A DNA stretch of 64,000 nt, from contig CANNFY010000001.1 in NCBI GenBank assembly GCA_947504045.1, positions 62,001 to 126,000 of the forward strand, read 5' to 3'. Made by a program: the position numbers and the translations under genes. Positions within the stretch are counted from its first letter, which is position 1, and each line of letters begins with the position of its first letter. Source of the DNA: an uncultured Maribacter sp. Lineage in GTDB: Bacteria; Bacteroidota; Bacteroidia; Flavobacteriales; Flavobacteriaceae. This document shows positions 9,234 to 20,100 of this stretch, in pieces. The notes below the pieces were generated by a model, which saw only the letters and a program-made list of their open reading frames with translations, did not search any database and had not been told where the DNA came from.

Positions 9234-9255
9234 TAATCCAAACTAATAAAACCTG
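9234..9255 (-). promoter_or_regulatory. 22-bp upstream element, copy B (60-aa membrane protein)
   Basis: Twin of 1530-1551 with 20 of 22 identical bases. It lies 21-42 bases upstream of the ATG at 9213. The minus strand contains TTAGTTTGG, again 7/8 to the -7 box. It suggests the 60-aa gene has its own start of transcription separate from mpl. Confidence 0.4.
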
Positions 9256-9280
9256 ACAAAATTACCTAACACACTAACTT

Positions 9281-10639
9281 CTAATTATTTATCAACCCTT
9301 CTACTTCATTAAAATCTAACCCACCATAATTTCCTGAGCTCATTAATAATAGTACAGAATTGTCGTAATTTTTATTAAAAACAAATTCTTTAAAATCTAC
9401 AGCATTGGTTTGAATGTTTAAATCTTCTCTCTTAAATGCTTCTGAAATTTGCTCTTTAGTAACTTCTTTTAATTTTTTAATTTTTACAGATTCTGGTAAA
9501 TAAAAAACAATTGCTTCATCTGCAGCATCTAAAGCTCCTTTATATTCTTTTAAGAACTCTGAATTAAAACTACTATACGTATGTAGCTCTAAACAAGCTA
9601 TTACTTTTCTATTTGGGTATTGTTCTTTTACTGCTCTTGTAGTAGCTTCCACTTTACTTGGCGAATGAGCAAAGTCTTTATACGCTACGGCGTTAGTTCT
9701 TTCTGCAATTTTTTCTAGTCTTTTAGAGGCTCCTTTAAATGTGCCTATGGCTTCGTAAAAATCATCCTCATCAACTCCCATGTTTTGACAAATCCATTTT
9801 GCTCCAGCTAAATTACTAAGGTTATGTTTTCCAAATACTTCTATAGGCATTAATCCTTCTGGAGTGTCTAGTAATGTTTGTCCGTCTTCTACTGTGTAAT
9901 TAGGAGTAGAATATCCTAATTTACGAATTGTATTTTCTGAAGCTTCAACTACATTACAAACCTCAGCATCTTCTAAATTATATGTAATACTTCCTCCTTT
10001 TACAATACTATCTAAAAATATTTTAAATTGTTCTACATAATTATCATAGGTAGGAAAAACATTTATATGATCCCATGCAATACCGCTTAACAAGGCTATA
10101 TTTGGCTTGTATAAATGAAATTTAGGTCTTCTATCAATTGGAGAAGATAAATATTCGTCTCCTTCTAAAACTATAAAATCATTTTCTTCGGTTAAGTGCA
10201 CCATTCTATCAAACCCTTCTAATTGTGCTCCAACCATATAATCTACATTAATATCGTGGTAATTTAACACGTGTAAAATCATAGATGTAATAGTTGTTTT
10301 ACCATGACTACCTCCTATAACCACACGAGTTTTATTCTTAGATTGTTGGTATAAAAATTCTGGGTAAGAGTAAATAGTAATACCTAGCTCCTTGGCTTTT
10401 AACAATTCTGGGTTATCTTCTTTTGCATGCATTCCTAAAATTACAGCATCTAACTCTGTAGTAATTTTTTCTGGAAACCAACCAAAAGAGTCTGGTAATA
10501 ATCCTTTTGAAGAAAGTCTAGATTTAGAAGGTTCAAAAATAACATCATCGCTACCAGTTATTTGATATCCTTTATGTTCTAAAGCCAAAGCTAAATTGTG
10601 CATGGCACTACCACCAATTGCAATAAAATGAATGCGCAT
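9281..10639 (-). CDS. mpl: UDP-N-acetylmuramate:L-alanyl-gamma-D-glutamyl-meso-diaminopimelate ligase
   Basis: Cytoplasmic Mur-ligase-family enzyme that attaches recycled tripeptide to UDP-MurNAc. The 452-aa length fits Mpl. A Rossmann-like N-terminus (MRIHFIAIGGSAMHNLALAL) is followed by the ATP loop GGSHGKTT (109-116). Further motifs are VLEGDEYLSSPIDRRPKF (about 157-174) and HNLSNLAGA near 272-280. The C-terminal domain has YKDFAHSPSKVEATTRAVKEQYP, and the terminal SSGNYGGLDF is typical of Mpl rather than MurC. It is monocistronic or weakly linked to the small membrane gene downstream, and divergent from the T9SS operon. Confidence 0.93.
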   Translation of the reverse strand: MRIHFIAIGGSAMHNLALALEHKGYQITGSDDVIFEPSKSRLSSKGLLPDSFGWFPEKITTELDAVILGMHAKEDNPELLKAKELGITIYSYPEFLYQQSKNKTRVVIGGSHGKTTITSMILHVLNYHDINVDYMVGAQLEGFDRMVHLTEENDFIVLEGDEYLSSPIDRRPKFHLYKPNIALLSGIAWDHINVFPTYDNYVEQFKIFLDSIVKGGSITYNLEDAEVCNVVEASENTIRKLGYSTPNYTVEDGQTLLDTPEGLMPIEVFGKHNLSNLAGAKWICQNMGVDEDDFYEAIGTFKGASKRLEKIAERTNAVAYKDFAHSPSKVEATTRAVKEQYPNRKVIACLELHTYSSFNSEFLKEYKGALDAADEAIVFYLPESVKIKKLKEVTKEQISEAFKREDLNIQTNAVDFKEFVFNKNYDNSVLLLMSSGNYGGLDFNEVEGLINN

Positions 10640-10870
10640 AAATTATTTTAATTAAAATGTAAAGATAAGTAAAGCTCTTAAGTGCATCAAAGCTATTCTA
10701 GCTTAATAATAATAGCCAATTATCGATGAAACGCACTTTTTTTAAGATAAATGACCCTACTTATCTGTTATTTAACAACTTATTTATAGCGTTATACAAC
10801 AAAAATGCCCCAAACAATAGTGTTAGATACATTTTTGACGTTTGTAACAATGTATTTAATCATTACCAAA

Positions 10871-13765
10871 ATGAATAACCAACTAAAACTAACGCCTATT
10901 TATAGGTGGTTCATCTTTATTGTATTGATGAATTATTCTGTATTTACTATTGCACAAACAGGTTGTGCAGGAACAAACGCAAGTGTAACTGTTTGCGAAA
11001 AAGATACAGACCCTGCTAACCAAAATTTTAACCTTTTTGATGTATTAACAGACGAACTCCCAGGAGGAACATGGAGTACAGAAGACCCTGTAAACCTTCC
11101 TGCCTTAAATTCTAATACTGGTATATTAGATTTATGGAAAATAAATAATTTTGGCGTACATGAATTTATTTATACAAATAACGTTTGTGGAGAGTCTTCA
11201 ATAGTCACTATATATTTAGGTGGTTATCCTGGAGAAGATAATACCGATGGTAGTGCAAATGCCTGTGGTGATGATACTAATGTAAACTTGCATGGTTTTC
11301 TTGGTAGTAATACTGAAGGAAAAATTCAAGATTTTAATGGTACATGGGAAGAAGTACCTGCAAATAGAACAGGTAGTTTAGATGACAGTACTTTTAATGC
11401 ACAAGAAGCTGGCCCAGGAGTATATACCTTTACCTATACTGTAGATGCTATTATGAATGGCGCAACTGTGCTTTGCCCTAGTAGAACTTCAATTATAGAA
11501 GTAGAGGTTTATGATCCTAGAACAGCTGGTGATCCTTCTAGCTTAAGTTTATGTACAAATGAAGATTTATCTACTTACACTAATTTTGATTTACATGACC
11601 TGCTAACAGGTGAAAGTATGTTAGGTAGTTGGGAAGCGGACCCATACGGGCAAATAACCAGTACCTCTGACCATACTGTTAACATACAGGAATTAAGAGA
11701 TTTATCTCCTAATGGTGGCTCTTATACGTTTACATATACTGCTCCTAGATCACACCCGGTTTGTTCAGATTCGTCTTCAGATGTGACCATTACAATAACT
11801 CCTGCATTAGAAGAAACATTATCTTCTCCAAACTATTGCGTTGGAAACGCCTATACAATAGATATTGCTTATAATGAAACTTTATTACCAGCAGGTAATT
11901 ACGAAATTGAGTATACTTTGGATGATGGAACTACTAGTACACAACAATTAGACACTATTCCTTTTAGTGGAGGTGCTGCAAATTTTGATATACTACCAAA
12001 TTTAGTTACTCCTAATGTTGAGTATGATTTAACAATAAGTGAAATAGCATCCGGTACTATCTGTAATAATATTCCAGTTCCTGGATTAAGCTTTATAGTT
12101 TCTAATGCAGATGTAGATGTTGCAGATATTTGTAATACAACAAATGGTACTGTAGATTTAACTAATATACTGGATGCTACTAAAGTATTAAAAAATGGTT
12201 CTTATGATGTTACGTATACCTTAACAGATTCTGGATCAACACAAACTACTTTTACAGAAAGTGCTGTTAATTTTGTAGATGGCGATGCTACTTTTACTAT
12301 TCCTGCAACAAATTTAACTACACTGGGTAGTTATAGCATAGAGGTTGCTGTAGCAAATGAGTTGAATACCAATTGCGAATTGGCTGCTACATTTGAATTA
12401 CTTCCTACACCAAGCGAAATTACTTTAGATTTAGACTTTGATAACTCTTGTAATACAAGTACTATAGATGTTATAGTAGATGCACCTGTAATTACAACAG
12501 GAGAATATACTATTACCTATAGCGTAACTGCTTTAGGAGACTCAAATGTACTATTATCTACTACTGAAACTACTACTGGAACAACACAAACTTACGCTTT
12601 TGATGTTTCTTCTTTAGCAAATGGCAACTATACTGTAACCGTTACTAGCACACAAACAGATACTACACCATGTAGAACAGTTTTTGATTTTAGCCATAGT
12701 ATAGATTTTGCTAGAGGCGGAGTTTCTTTACCTCCTACAGCAGAAGAAAACCAAACATTCTGTATAGAAGATTACGGAGTAGACGGACCAACACTACAAG
12801 ATATTACAATAACAGCAACAGGAACAGTACGTTTTTATGACACTGCTACAGATACTGTTATATTACCAGAAACTACTCCGTTAGTAGATGGTGAAGATTA
12901 TTTTATAGCTACTATAGATCTTAACTATACTTGCCAAGAATCGGAAAGAATACAAGTTAATGTTACTGTTGCTGACCCACAAACCCCAACAACAACAAAT
13001 GCTAACCCAATTTTTTGTGAAACAGATAATCCTACTGTAGCAGATTTAAATGTGCAAGTAAACAATAACGAAGACTTAATTTGGTATGACGCTGCTACTG
13101 GTGGCAATATTGTAGATAATACTTCAGCATTAATTGACGGACAAACATATTATGCCGAATCGGAAATAAATAATGCTTGCCAAAGTACAACAAGATTAGA
13201 AGTAACACCTGCTGTTTATGGCTTAACAGAAGCGCCATTAACTACAATGAGTCTTTCTTTATGCCAATTAGACACTCCTACCGTTAGCGAGTTAATCGCA
13301 TTAGAAAATAATACAGGATGGGATGTTCGTTGGTATACCACTGCAACAGGAGGTACAGAGCTATCTTCTTCAGATGTTTTAGTTTCTGGAACAAATTATT
13401 ATGCCGAAAGTTACAATACAACTTCTGGTTGTATTATTCCTACTCGTACTGAGGTTACTGTTGATTTAACAGATTGCGACCCTGAAGAATACGGCTATTT
13501 TATTCCTGATGGTTTTTCTCCTAATAATGATGGTGTAAACGACACTTACTTTGTACCAAATATTGAGATAATTTTCCCAGAATTTACAATGGAAATACTA
13601 AACAGATACGGTAGCACATTGTTTATTGGAGACATAAACCAACCTGCATGGGATGGTACAAATAACGGAAATAGCATTTCCCCTAACGGAGTTTACTTCT
13701 ATATTATTAACTACAACAAAGAAGGATTTTCTCCAGTACAAGGAAGACTATATCTAAACAGATAA
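10871..13765 (+). CDS. Large secreted protein with T9SS type B (CHU_C) sorting domain
   Basis: 964 aa from ATG 10871, chosen because a normal signal peptide starts there (MNNQLKLTPIYRWFIFIVL..., cleavage near IAQ). The longer frame from 10805 would put 22 extra residues in front. The body consists of Thr/Asn/Asp-rich beta domains, including Ig-like repeats near the C-terminus (FCETDNPTVADL... and LCQLDTPTVSEL..., each with a WYxxATGG motif). The last 90 residues are the gliding-motility-associated C-terminal domain (FIPDGFSPNNDGVNDTYFVP ... PNGVYFYIINY). This is the type IX secretion sorting signal. Likely a cell-surface adhesin-like protein. PorP/SprF follows 34 bases downstream, a standard pairing. 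Confidence 0.88.
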   Translation: MNNQLKLTPIYRWFIFIVLMNYSVFTIAQTGCAGTNASVTVCEKDTDPANQNFNLFDVLTDELPGGTWSTEDPVNLPALNSNTGILDLWKINNFGVHEFIYTNNVCGESSIVTIYLGGYPGEDNTDGSANACGDDTNVNLHGFLGSNTEGKIQDFNGTWEEVPANRTGSLDDSTFNAQEAGPGVYTFTYTVDAIMNGATVLCPSRTSIIEVEVYDPRTAGDPSSLSLCTNEDLSTYTNFDLHDLLTGESMLGSWEADPYGQITSTSDHTVNIQELRDLSPNGGSYTFTYTAPRSHPVCSDSSSDVTITITPALEETLSSPNYCVGNAYTIDIAYNETLLPAGNYEIEYTLDDGTTSTQQLDTIPFSGGAANFDILPNLVTPNVEYDLTISEIASGTICNNIPVPGLSFIVSNADVDVADICNTTNGTVDLTNILDATKVLKNGSYDVTYTLTDSGSTQTTFTESAVNFVDGDATFTIPATNLTTLGSYSIEVAVANELNTNCELAATFELLPTPSEITLDLDFDNSCNTSTIDVIVDAPVITTGEYTITYSVTALGDSNVLLSTTETTTGTTQTYAFDVSSLANGNYTVTVTSTQTDTTPCRTVFDFSHSIDFARGGVSLPPTAEENQTFCIEDYGVDGPTLQDITITATGTVRFYDTATDTVILPETTPLVDGEDYFIATIDLNYTCQESERIQVNVTVADPQTPTTTNANPIFCETDNPTVADLNVQVNNNEDLIWYDAATGGNIVDNTSALIDGQTYYAESEINNACQSTTRLEVTPAVYGLTEAPLTTMSLSLCQLDTPTVSELIALENNTGWDVRWYTTATGGTELSSSDVLVSGTNYYAESYNTTSGCIIPTRTEVTVDLTDCDPEEYGYFIPDGFSPNNDGVNDTYFVPNIEIIFPEFTMEILNRYGSTLFIGDINQPAWDGTNNGNSISPNGVYFYIINYNKEGFSPVQGRLYLNR

Positions 13766-13799
13766 ACCACACCAACTATCCATTATAATAACTAAAATA

Positions 13800-14741
13800 A
13801 TGAAAAAAGCATTTTTATATTTTGTCTTTATAGTGTTTGCAAACTTTACTTATATGCAAGCACAACAAGACCCACAATATACGCAGTATATGTATAACAT
13901 GAGTGTTATAAACCCTGCGTATACCACAAACAACACAAGTCTAATTAACTTTGGAACACTCTACAGAAGCCAATGGGCTTCAGCTGTAGGAGGACCAAAA
14001 ACACTAACTTTCTTTGCACACGCTGCCCTATCAGAAAAAATAGAAACAGGTATCTCTTTTATAAGTGATGATATTGGTGATGGCGTACTTAAAGAAAATA
14101 ATATTTACGCAGATTTTGCCTATAGTTTAAAACTAAATGATGAAAGTAGATTAGCATTAGGTTTAAAAGCAGGTATTACAACTTTTGCAACTAATTTTAA
14201 TGGATTTCAGTATCCAGAATTACAAAATGATTTTGCTTTTAATGATAACCAAAATAGCACATTTCCTAATGTAGGTGTTGGTGCCTTTTATCATAGAGAC
14301 AAATTTTATGCAGGTTTATCTGTTCCAAATCTATTAAGCTCTACGCATTTAGAAAACCAAAATGGAGTAAGCACTAAAGGGTCAGAAAACATGCACTTTT
14401 TTGCAACAGCAGGTTATGTTTATGAACTAAATAGTTCTATAAAACTAAAACCATCTATGTTAGCCAAAATGGTGAAAGGGTCTCCTATTTCTTTTGATGC
14501 TTCATTAAATGCATTAATTAACAATAGTTTTGAAATTGGAGCTTCTTATAGATTAGATGATTCTGTTAACGCTATGTTTAACATGAAAATTTTACCTGGA
14601 TTAAGAGCTGGATATGCATATGACTATACCTTAACCAATTTAAGTGATTTTAGTTCTGGTTCTCACGAAATTTTTATTCTTTTTGATTTAGACTTACTTG
14701 GTCTACAAAGAGGGTATGACAAATCCCCAAGATTTTATTAA
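13800..14741 (+). CDS. PorP/SprF-family type IX secretion outer-membrane protein
   Basis: 313 aa with a signal peptide (about 1-21, ending MQAQ). The mature start QDPQYTQYMYNMSVINPAYT is the classic PorP/SprF opening, followed by beta-barrel strands (LYRSQWASAVGGPKTLTFFAH...). Members help attach or secrete CHU_C-tagged T9SS substrates and are usually encoded beside one. Here the substrate gene is immediately upstream (34 bases) and the OmpA/PD40 gene 8 bases downstream. This is most likely a dedicated partner for the 964-aa protein rather than the core PorP. Confidence 0.9.
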   Translation: MKKAFLYFVFIVFANFTYMQAQQDPQYTQYMYNMSVINPAYTTNNTSLINFGTLYRSQWASAVGGPKTLTFFAHAALSEKIETGISFISDDIGDGVLKENNIYADFAYSLKLNDESRLALGLKAGITTFATNFNGFQYPELQNDFAFNDNQNSTFPNVGVGAFYHRDKFYAGLSVPNLLSSTHLENQNGVSTKGSENMHFFATAGYVYELNSSIKLKPSMLAKMVKGSPISFDASLNALINNSFEIGASYRLDDSVNAMFNMKILPGLRAGYAYDYTLTNLSDFSSGSHEIFILFDLDLLGLQRGYDKSPRFY

Positions 14742-14749
14742 AATACGCC

Positions 14750-16915
14750 ATGAAAAAAACGATACTATTTATATTATTTATAGGGCTAATGCAACAGTTT
14801 GCATTTGCACAGGAAGATTTACAACGTGCTAACACGTATTTTGAAAGAGCTTTTTATGGCGATGCTATACCTTTGTATGAAAAAATTGCAAAAACAAATA
14901 AAAGTTCTAAAGTTGTAAAAAACTTAGCAGACAGTTATTATAACACCTACCAGCTACCAAAAGCGGCAAAATGGTATTCTTATTTAACTTCTGTTTACGG
15001 AGAAAACCTAGATGAAAGCTACTTTTTTAAATATAGCCAAACTTTAAAAGCTGTTGGGGAATACGAAGAAGCTACTGAGGTTTTAATGGATTATTATACT
15101 AGCCAAAACAACCCAGAAAAAGTAGCCAAACTTAAAGAAGATTTAAGACATTTAGAAAATGTAGATGCTATTGGGGAGCGCTTTACATTGCAAAATTTAG
15201 CTTTAAACACCGAAAAATCTGAATTTGCAGCTGTTAAAGTAGATAGTAATATTATTTATGCTGCAGCTAAGAAAAAAGCAATTCCAGGTTTAAACAAACG
15301 GTATAGATGGAATAGTGAAAACTATTTAGATATGTACGCGCATCCGATAAACAAAATTACTTTAGGAGATAGTGTAAGTACAAGTCTTTCTTCTAGTATT
15401 AACACTAAAATGCACGAAGCAACTTTTGCGATAACAAAAGACCGTAAAACTATTTATTTTACCCGTAACAACTTTTTAAAGGGTAAAAAGAAAACTGATG
15501 GCAAAAAAATATCTAGACTAAAAATTTACAAAGCAGAATTTGTTGAAAACGAATGGACTAACATTAAAGAATTACCTTTTAACGGTGACGATTTTTCTAC
15601 AGAACACCCTACTCTAAGTGCTGATGAAACAGTTCTATATTTTGCATCAGATAGACCTGGAGGTTTTGGCTCGTTAGATTTATATTCTGTTTCTTTAAAT
15701 GCAGATGGCGAATTTGGAGAACCTAAAAATTTAGGTGCTGTTATTAATACAGATAAAAAAGAACAATTCCCGTTTATAGATACTAAAAACAATTTATATT
15801 TTTCATCCAACGGGCATGCAGGCTTTGGATTATTAGATGTTTTTGTTGCAAAAAAACAAGGAGACACTTTTCTAAAACCAAATAACATTGGTAAACCTAT
15901 TAATGGCGGATTTGACGATTTTGCATATAATTTAAGTGAAGGAGAAAATCAGGGTTTCTTTGCATCAAACAGACCAGAAGGTATTGGTAGTGATGATATT
16001 TATTCATTAGAAGAAACAAAACCTTTAGACATTAAAGATTGTTCTCAGTTTATTGCTGGTATTGTAACAGAAGTTTCCTCGCAAAAACCTATTGCATTTG
16101 CCGTAGTAGATTTAGTTGCAGAAGACGGCACACTATTAGAATCGCAAACAGCATCTGAACAAGCAGAGTTTAAATTCTCAGTATCTTGCGAGTCTCAATT
16201 TACTATTAAAGCTAGAAAAGCAGGTTACCAAAACAATAGCAAAACTATTATTACAGACAAACAACGTAATAGTACTAAAGATGGTTCCGTTTCTTTACGT
16301 TCCAATGCAGAAATAGAAAGAGAAAAGGCAGAAAAACTTCAAAAAGAAAAAGAAGAAAAAGAAAGGCTAGAAAAACTTGCTGAAGAAGAGCGTATAAAAG
16401 AAGAAAAACGTAAAAAAGAAGAAGCTAAAAAAGCTAAAGAGTTAGAAGAAAAACGTAAAAAAGAAGCTAAAATTAAAGCAGAAAAAGAACGTAAAGAGCG
16501 TATTGAAAAAGCAATAGAAAAAGAACCAGCTGTTGTAAGACAAGGAGAACGTATTGTAATTAAAGCGGAACCAAAAGTTCATTTTGATTATGACCTTTGG
16601 TACATTCGTTTAAAATCTAAAGAAACTTTAGACAATATTGTTAGAATATTAAAGAACAATCCTGGTATACAATTAGAAATTGGAACCCATACCGATATAA
16701 GAGGTAATAATAAATACAACTTAGACCTTTCTCAAAAACGTTCTAATTCTGTTTTAGAATATTTAATAAGCGAAGGAATTGATAAAAACCGTTTATCTGC
16801 AAAAGGTTATGGAGAAAGCAAACCAATTATTAAATGTGCTACAGAAGAATCTTGCACCGAAGAACAACACGAAATAAACCGTAGATGCGAGTTTGTTATT
16901 GTTGATTGGAAATAA
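14750..16915 (+). CDS. OmpA-family protein with TPR, PD40 and CarboxypepD_reg domains (PorE-like)
   Basis: 721-aa envelope protein. Signal peptide at 1-20 (ending FAFAQ). TPR-like helices (about 22-130) contain YFERAFYGDAIPLYEKIAKT. PD40 beta-propeller repeats (about 200-420) show FASDRPGGFGSLDLYSV and related forms. A carboxypeptidase-regulatory-like domain spans about 425-510. A Lys/Glu-rich coiled-coil segment spans about 520-590. A C-terminal OmpA domain contains THTDIRGNNKYNLDLSQKRSNSV for peptidoglycan binding. The domain order matches PorE-type proteins that anchor T9SS-associated complexes to the wall. It is last in the three-gene operon and followed by a terminator. Confidence 0.9.
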   Translation: MKKTILFILFIGLMQQFAFAQEDLQRANTYFERAFYGDAIPLYEKIAKTNKSSKVVKNLADSYYNTYQLPKAAKWYSYLTSVYGENLDESYFFKYSQTLKAVGEYEEATEVLMDYYTSQNNPEKVAKLKEDLRHLENVDAIGERFTLQNLALNTEKSEFAAVKVDSNIIYAAAKKKAIPGLNKRYRWNSENYLDMYAHPINKITLGDSVSTSLSSSINTKMHEATFAITKDRKTIYFTRNNFLKGKKKTDGKKISRLKIYKAEFVENEWTNIKELPFNGDDFSTEHPTLSADETVLYFASDRPGGFGSLDLYSVSLNADGEFGEPKNLGAVINTDKKEQFPFIDTKNNLYFSSNGHAGFGLLDVFVAKKQGDTFLKPNNIGKPINGGFDDFAYNLSEGENQGFFASNRPEGIGSDDIYSLEETKPLDIKDCSQFIAGIVTEVSSQKPIAFAVVDLVAEDGTLLESQTASEQAEFKFSVSCESQFTIKARKAGYQNNSKTIITDKQRNSTKDGSVSLRSNAEIEREKAEKLQKEKEEKERLEKLAEEERIKEEKRKKEEAKKAKELEEKRKKEAKIKAEKERKERIEKAIEKEPAVVRQGERIVIKAEPKVHFDYDLWYIRLKSKETLDNIVRILKNNPGIQLEIGTHTDIRGNNKYNLDLSQKRSNSVLEYLISEGIDKNRLSAKGYGESKPIIKCATEESCTEEQHEINRRCEFVIVDWK

Positions 16916-16935
16916 AAATTCTTATAATTAACTAT

Positions 16936-16980
16936 AGCTCCAATAAAAACGTAATTGTTTTTGTTGGAGCTTTTTATTTT
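16936..16980 (+). terminator. Rho-independent terminator of the T9SS operon
   Basis: Inverted repeat with arms AGCTCCAAtAAAAAC and GTTTTTgTTGGAGCT, followed by a T-rich run, 20 bases after the OmpA stop codon. Confidence 0.82.
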
Positions 16981-17060
16981 TAAATATGTTATTACACTAC
17001 TCTTGTAAAACCTTAAAGTGTATTGTAAACTAACTGAAGTTACCCACTCACTCATTTAAT

Positions 17061-17092
17061 ATTGTTTTATATAGTAGAAGAGTTCATATTTG
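17061..17092 (+). promoter_or_regulatory. Promoter of the alpha-2-macroglobulin gene
   Basis: ATTG (17061-17064), 20 bases, then CATATTTG (17085-17092), a 7/8 match to TAnnTTTG. It gives a start about 10 bases before ATG 17111. It also argues against the longer frame from 17090, whose start codon would lie inside the -7 box. Confidence 0.5.
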
Positions 17093-17110
17093 TTATGTAA
17101 ATTTATAAAG

Positions 17111-20100
17111 ATGAAAAAAACTATAACTACACTTACCATAATTCTCTTTGCCCAAATAATACAAGCCCAAAAACCTAATAATTCTTTTGAGCTACTTTGG
17201 AAAAAAGTAGAACAATTAGAAAAAGATGCGCTAACCAAATCTGCTTTAGAGGTAGTTGCTACTATTTCTAAAAAAGCTAAAAAAGAAAATAACAGCTCGC
17301 AAAAAATAAAGGCGCTTTTATATGCCTCTAAATATGCGATGACTTTGGAAGAAGACGCGCAATTAAAAATTATTTCTAATTTTAATGTAGAGATAAAAAA
17401 AACATCATTCCCAACTAAAAATATATTAGAAAGTTATTTAGCTAACTTATATTGGCAGTATTTTCAACATAACAGATACCAATTTTACAATAGAACTCAC
17501 ACAGAAACTAAAGTAGATTCTAAAGATTTTAGAACATGGGACTTAATCACCTTGTTTAATGAAATAGACTTCCATTTTTCCAACTCTCTAAAAAACACAA
17601 AAGCATTACAAGCAAAACCAATCTCTGAGTTTTCTACTCTTTTGCACCAACAAAAAAACTCTGAAATTTATAGACCCACTTTATTTGATATTCTAGCACA
17701 TAATGCATTAGAATTTTATAAAACAAATGAAAATAGTATTACCAGACCTGCAGACAAATTTGAAATTAAAGAAGATAATTTTTTATGTGATGCGCCTATT
17801 TTTGTGTCCGAAAAAATAGAAACAAAAGATAGTACCTCATTAGAAGCAAAAGCGCTAAAAATATACCAGCAATTAGTATCTTTTCACTTAAACAACAAAA
17901 ACTTAGATGCTTTTATTCCTGTAGATGTTGACCGGTTAAAATATGTACATAGCAACTCTATTTTAAACGATAAAGACAATACGTATTTACATACGCTACA
18001 AAACAATGTAGAAACATATAAAAAAGATAAATCCTCAACATTATACAGTTATCAAATAGCTAGTCTTTATCAGCAATGGGGCAATACTTACAGCCTTAAA
18101 GGGGACACCACTAACCAGTGGAAATTAAAAGAAGCCCTTGCTTTATGTGAGGAGGCTATTAACCGTTTTCCAAAAAGCTATGGCGCAGAAAAATGCAGAG
18201 CCTTAAAAGCCTCTATTTTAGATAAGAGCATTCAAATAACCACAGAAAAATATTTACCAATAAACACTCCTTCTAAAGTATTAATCACTTATAAAAATCA
18301 TGAAAAGTTAGCCTTTTCTGCAATCCAAATAACAAAATCACAATTAAAAAAATTAAACGAAACATATCCTCAAGAAGAAAAATTAGCTTTTATAAAAACT
18401 CTAAAAGTTCACCAACAATGGAGTGCATCTTTAAAAAACGAAGGGGATTACCAAAACCATAGTGCAGAAATACTACTGCCAGCATTAGATAATGGCCATT
18501 ACCTACTTTTTGCGGAGTCTAAAACAGATAATCGTTCCTTTGCATTTAGCCCTGTACAAATTACCAATATGGCATTGGTAGAAACAAGAACTCCAGATGC
18601 ATACAAATATCAAATAATAAACAGAACTACTGGTGAGCCAAAAGCAGATGTTTCTTTAAAATTTAGTTATCGTGTAAATTATGATGGCCCTACAATAACC
18701 AAAACACTAGAAACCAACAGTCAGGGTTTTGTAAAAATTCCTCTTTCTAACCAAACATTAAATAACGTTTACATTCAAGCAAAAAGCACCAATGATAAAG
18801 CTTTTTTTGGAGATTTTTACATTAACCAAAAATACAACCAAAATGCTCCAACTGTAACCAACACTTGTTTTCTTTTTACAGATAGAAGTATTTACAGACC
18901 TGGGCAACCATTGTATTTTAAAGGTATTGCAATTAGCAAAATAAAAGAAACCTCTACCCTATTAAATAACACCAATGTTATTGTTACTCTAAGAGACGCT
19001 AACTACCAAGAGGTAAAAAAAATAAATTTTACCACTAATAAATTTGGATCTTTCTCCGGAGAGTTTATACTACCAAATAACGGACTTACAGGTAACTTTT
19101 CTATACATGTAAATTCTAATAAAATTAATTTAAACGGCTCCACAAATTTTTCTGTAGAAGAATATAAGAGACCCAAATTTGAAACTTCGTTTAATCCAAT
19201 AACAGAAACGTATAAGGTTAATGATAGTGTTACCGTAACTGGAAAAGCTATGGCATATGCCGGTAGTACTATTACCAATGCTAAAGTAAGTTACAGAGTA
19301 AAAAGAATAGTTTACTTTTCAAGATGGTATTATTGGAATTACAGGTCTTATACAAATATAGAACCTCAAGAAATTGCACATGGCGAAACAACAACAAATG
19401 ACAATGGTTTATATAATATAACTTTTAAAGCAGTACCTGATAACTCTGTAAATAAAAAAGACTTACCAACTTTTAACTATGAGGTTACTGCAGATGTAAC
19501 CGATATTAATGGAGAAACACATAGTACCACAACTGTAGTACAAGTAGGGTACCATTCTTTAACAGCAAATATTAGTGTAGCTAATCTATTAGATAAAGAA
19601 AATAAAGACAACGCTTTATATGTAAATACACAAAACCTTAATGGTTCTTTTGTTCCTACTAAAGGAACAATAAAAATATATAAACTTACAGCTCCAAATT
19701 ATGTATTAAGACAAAGACCATGGAATGCTCCAGACTATAATACCTGGAGTAAAACAGAATACAAAAAACTTTTCCCACATGAAAGCTATGCAAATGAGCA
19801 TAATTCTGATACTTGGAAAAAAGGTAAAATGGTATGGGAACATAATTTTAATACACAAGAGACCACCGAGCTTAAATTAAATGCATTACATAAATGGGAA
19901 TCTGGTAAATATATAATAGAGCTAGAAACCAAAGATAAATTTGGAAACTTGGTTAAAGATGTAGCTAAAACCACCTTATTTAGTACTAAGGATAAAAAAT
20001 TGGCAGACAATCAACTTTTTCATATTCAAACAGATAAATCTTCTTACGTAATTGGCGATAAAGTAAAACTTACATTGTTTTCTAATAAGCAAGATATTGC

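Noticed and set aside
10805-10870. Longer start of the CHU_C protein
   Set aside because: The added 22 residues would precede a normal signal peptide starting at 10871.
15526-15888. Minus-strand 120-codon frame over the OmpA gene
   Set aside because: Opposite a confirmed PD40 region and of low-complexity composition. Shadow.
17090-17110. Longer start for the alpha-2-macroglobulin
   Set aside because: Its start codon lies in the candidate -7 box, and the 7 added residues precede a complete signal peptide.
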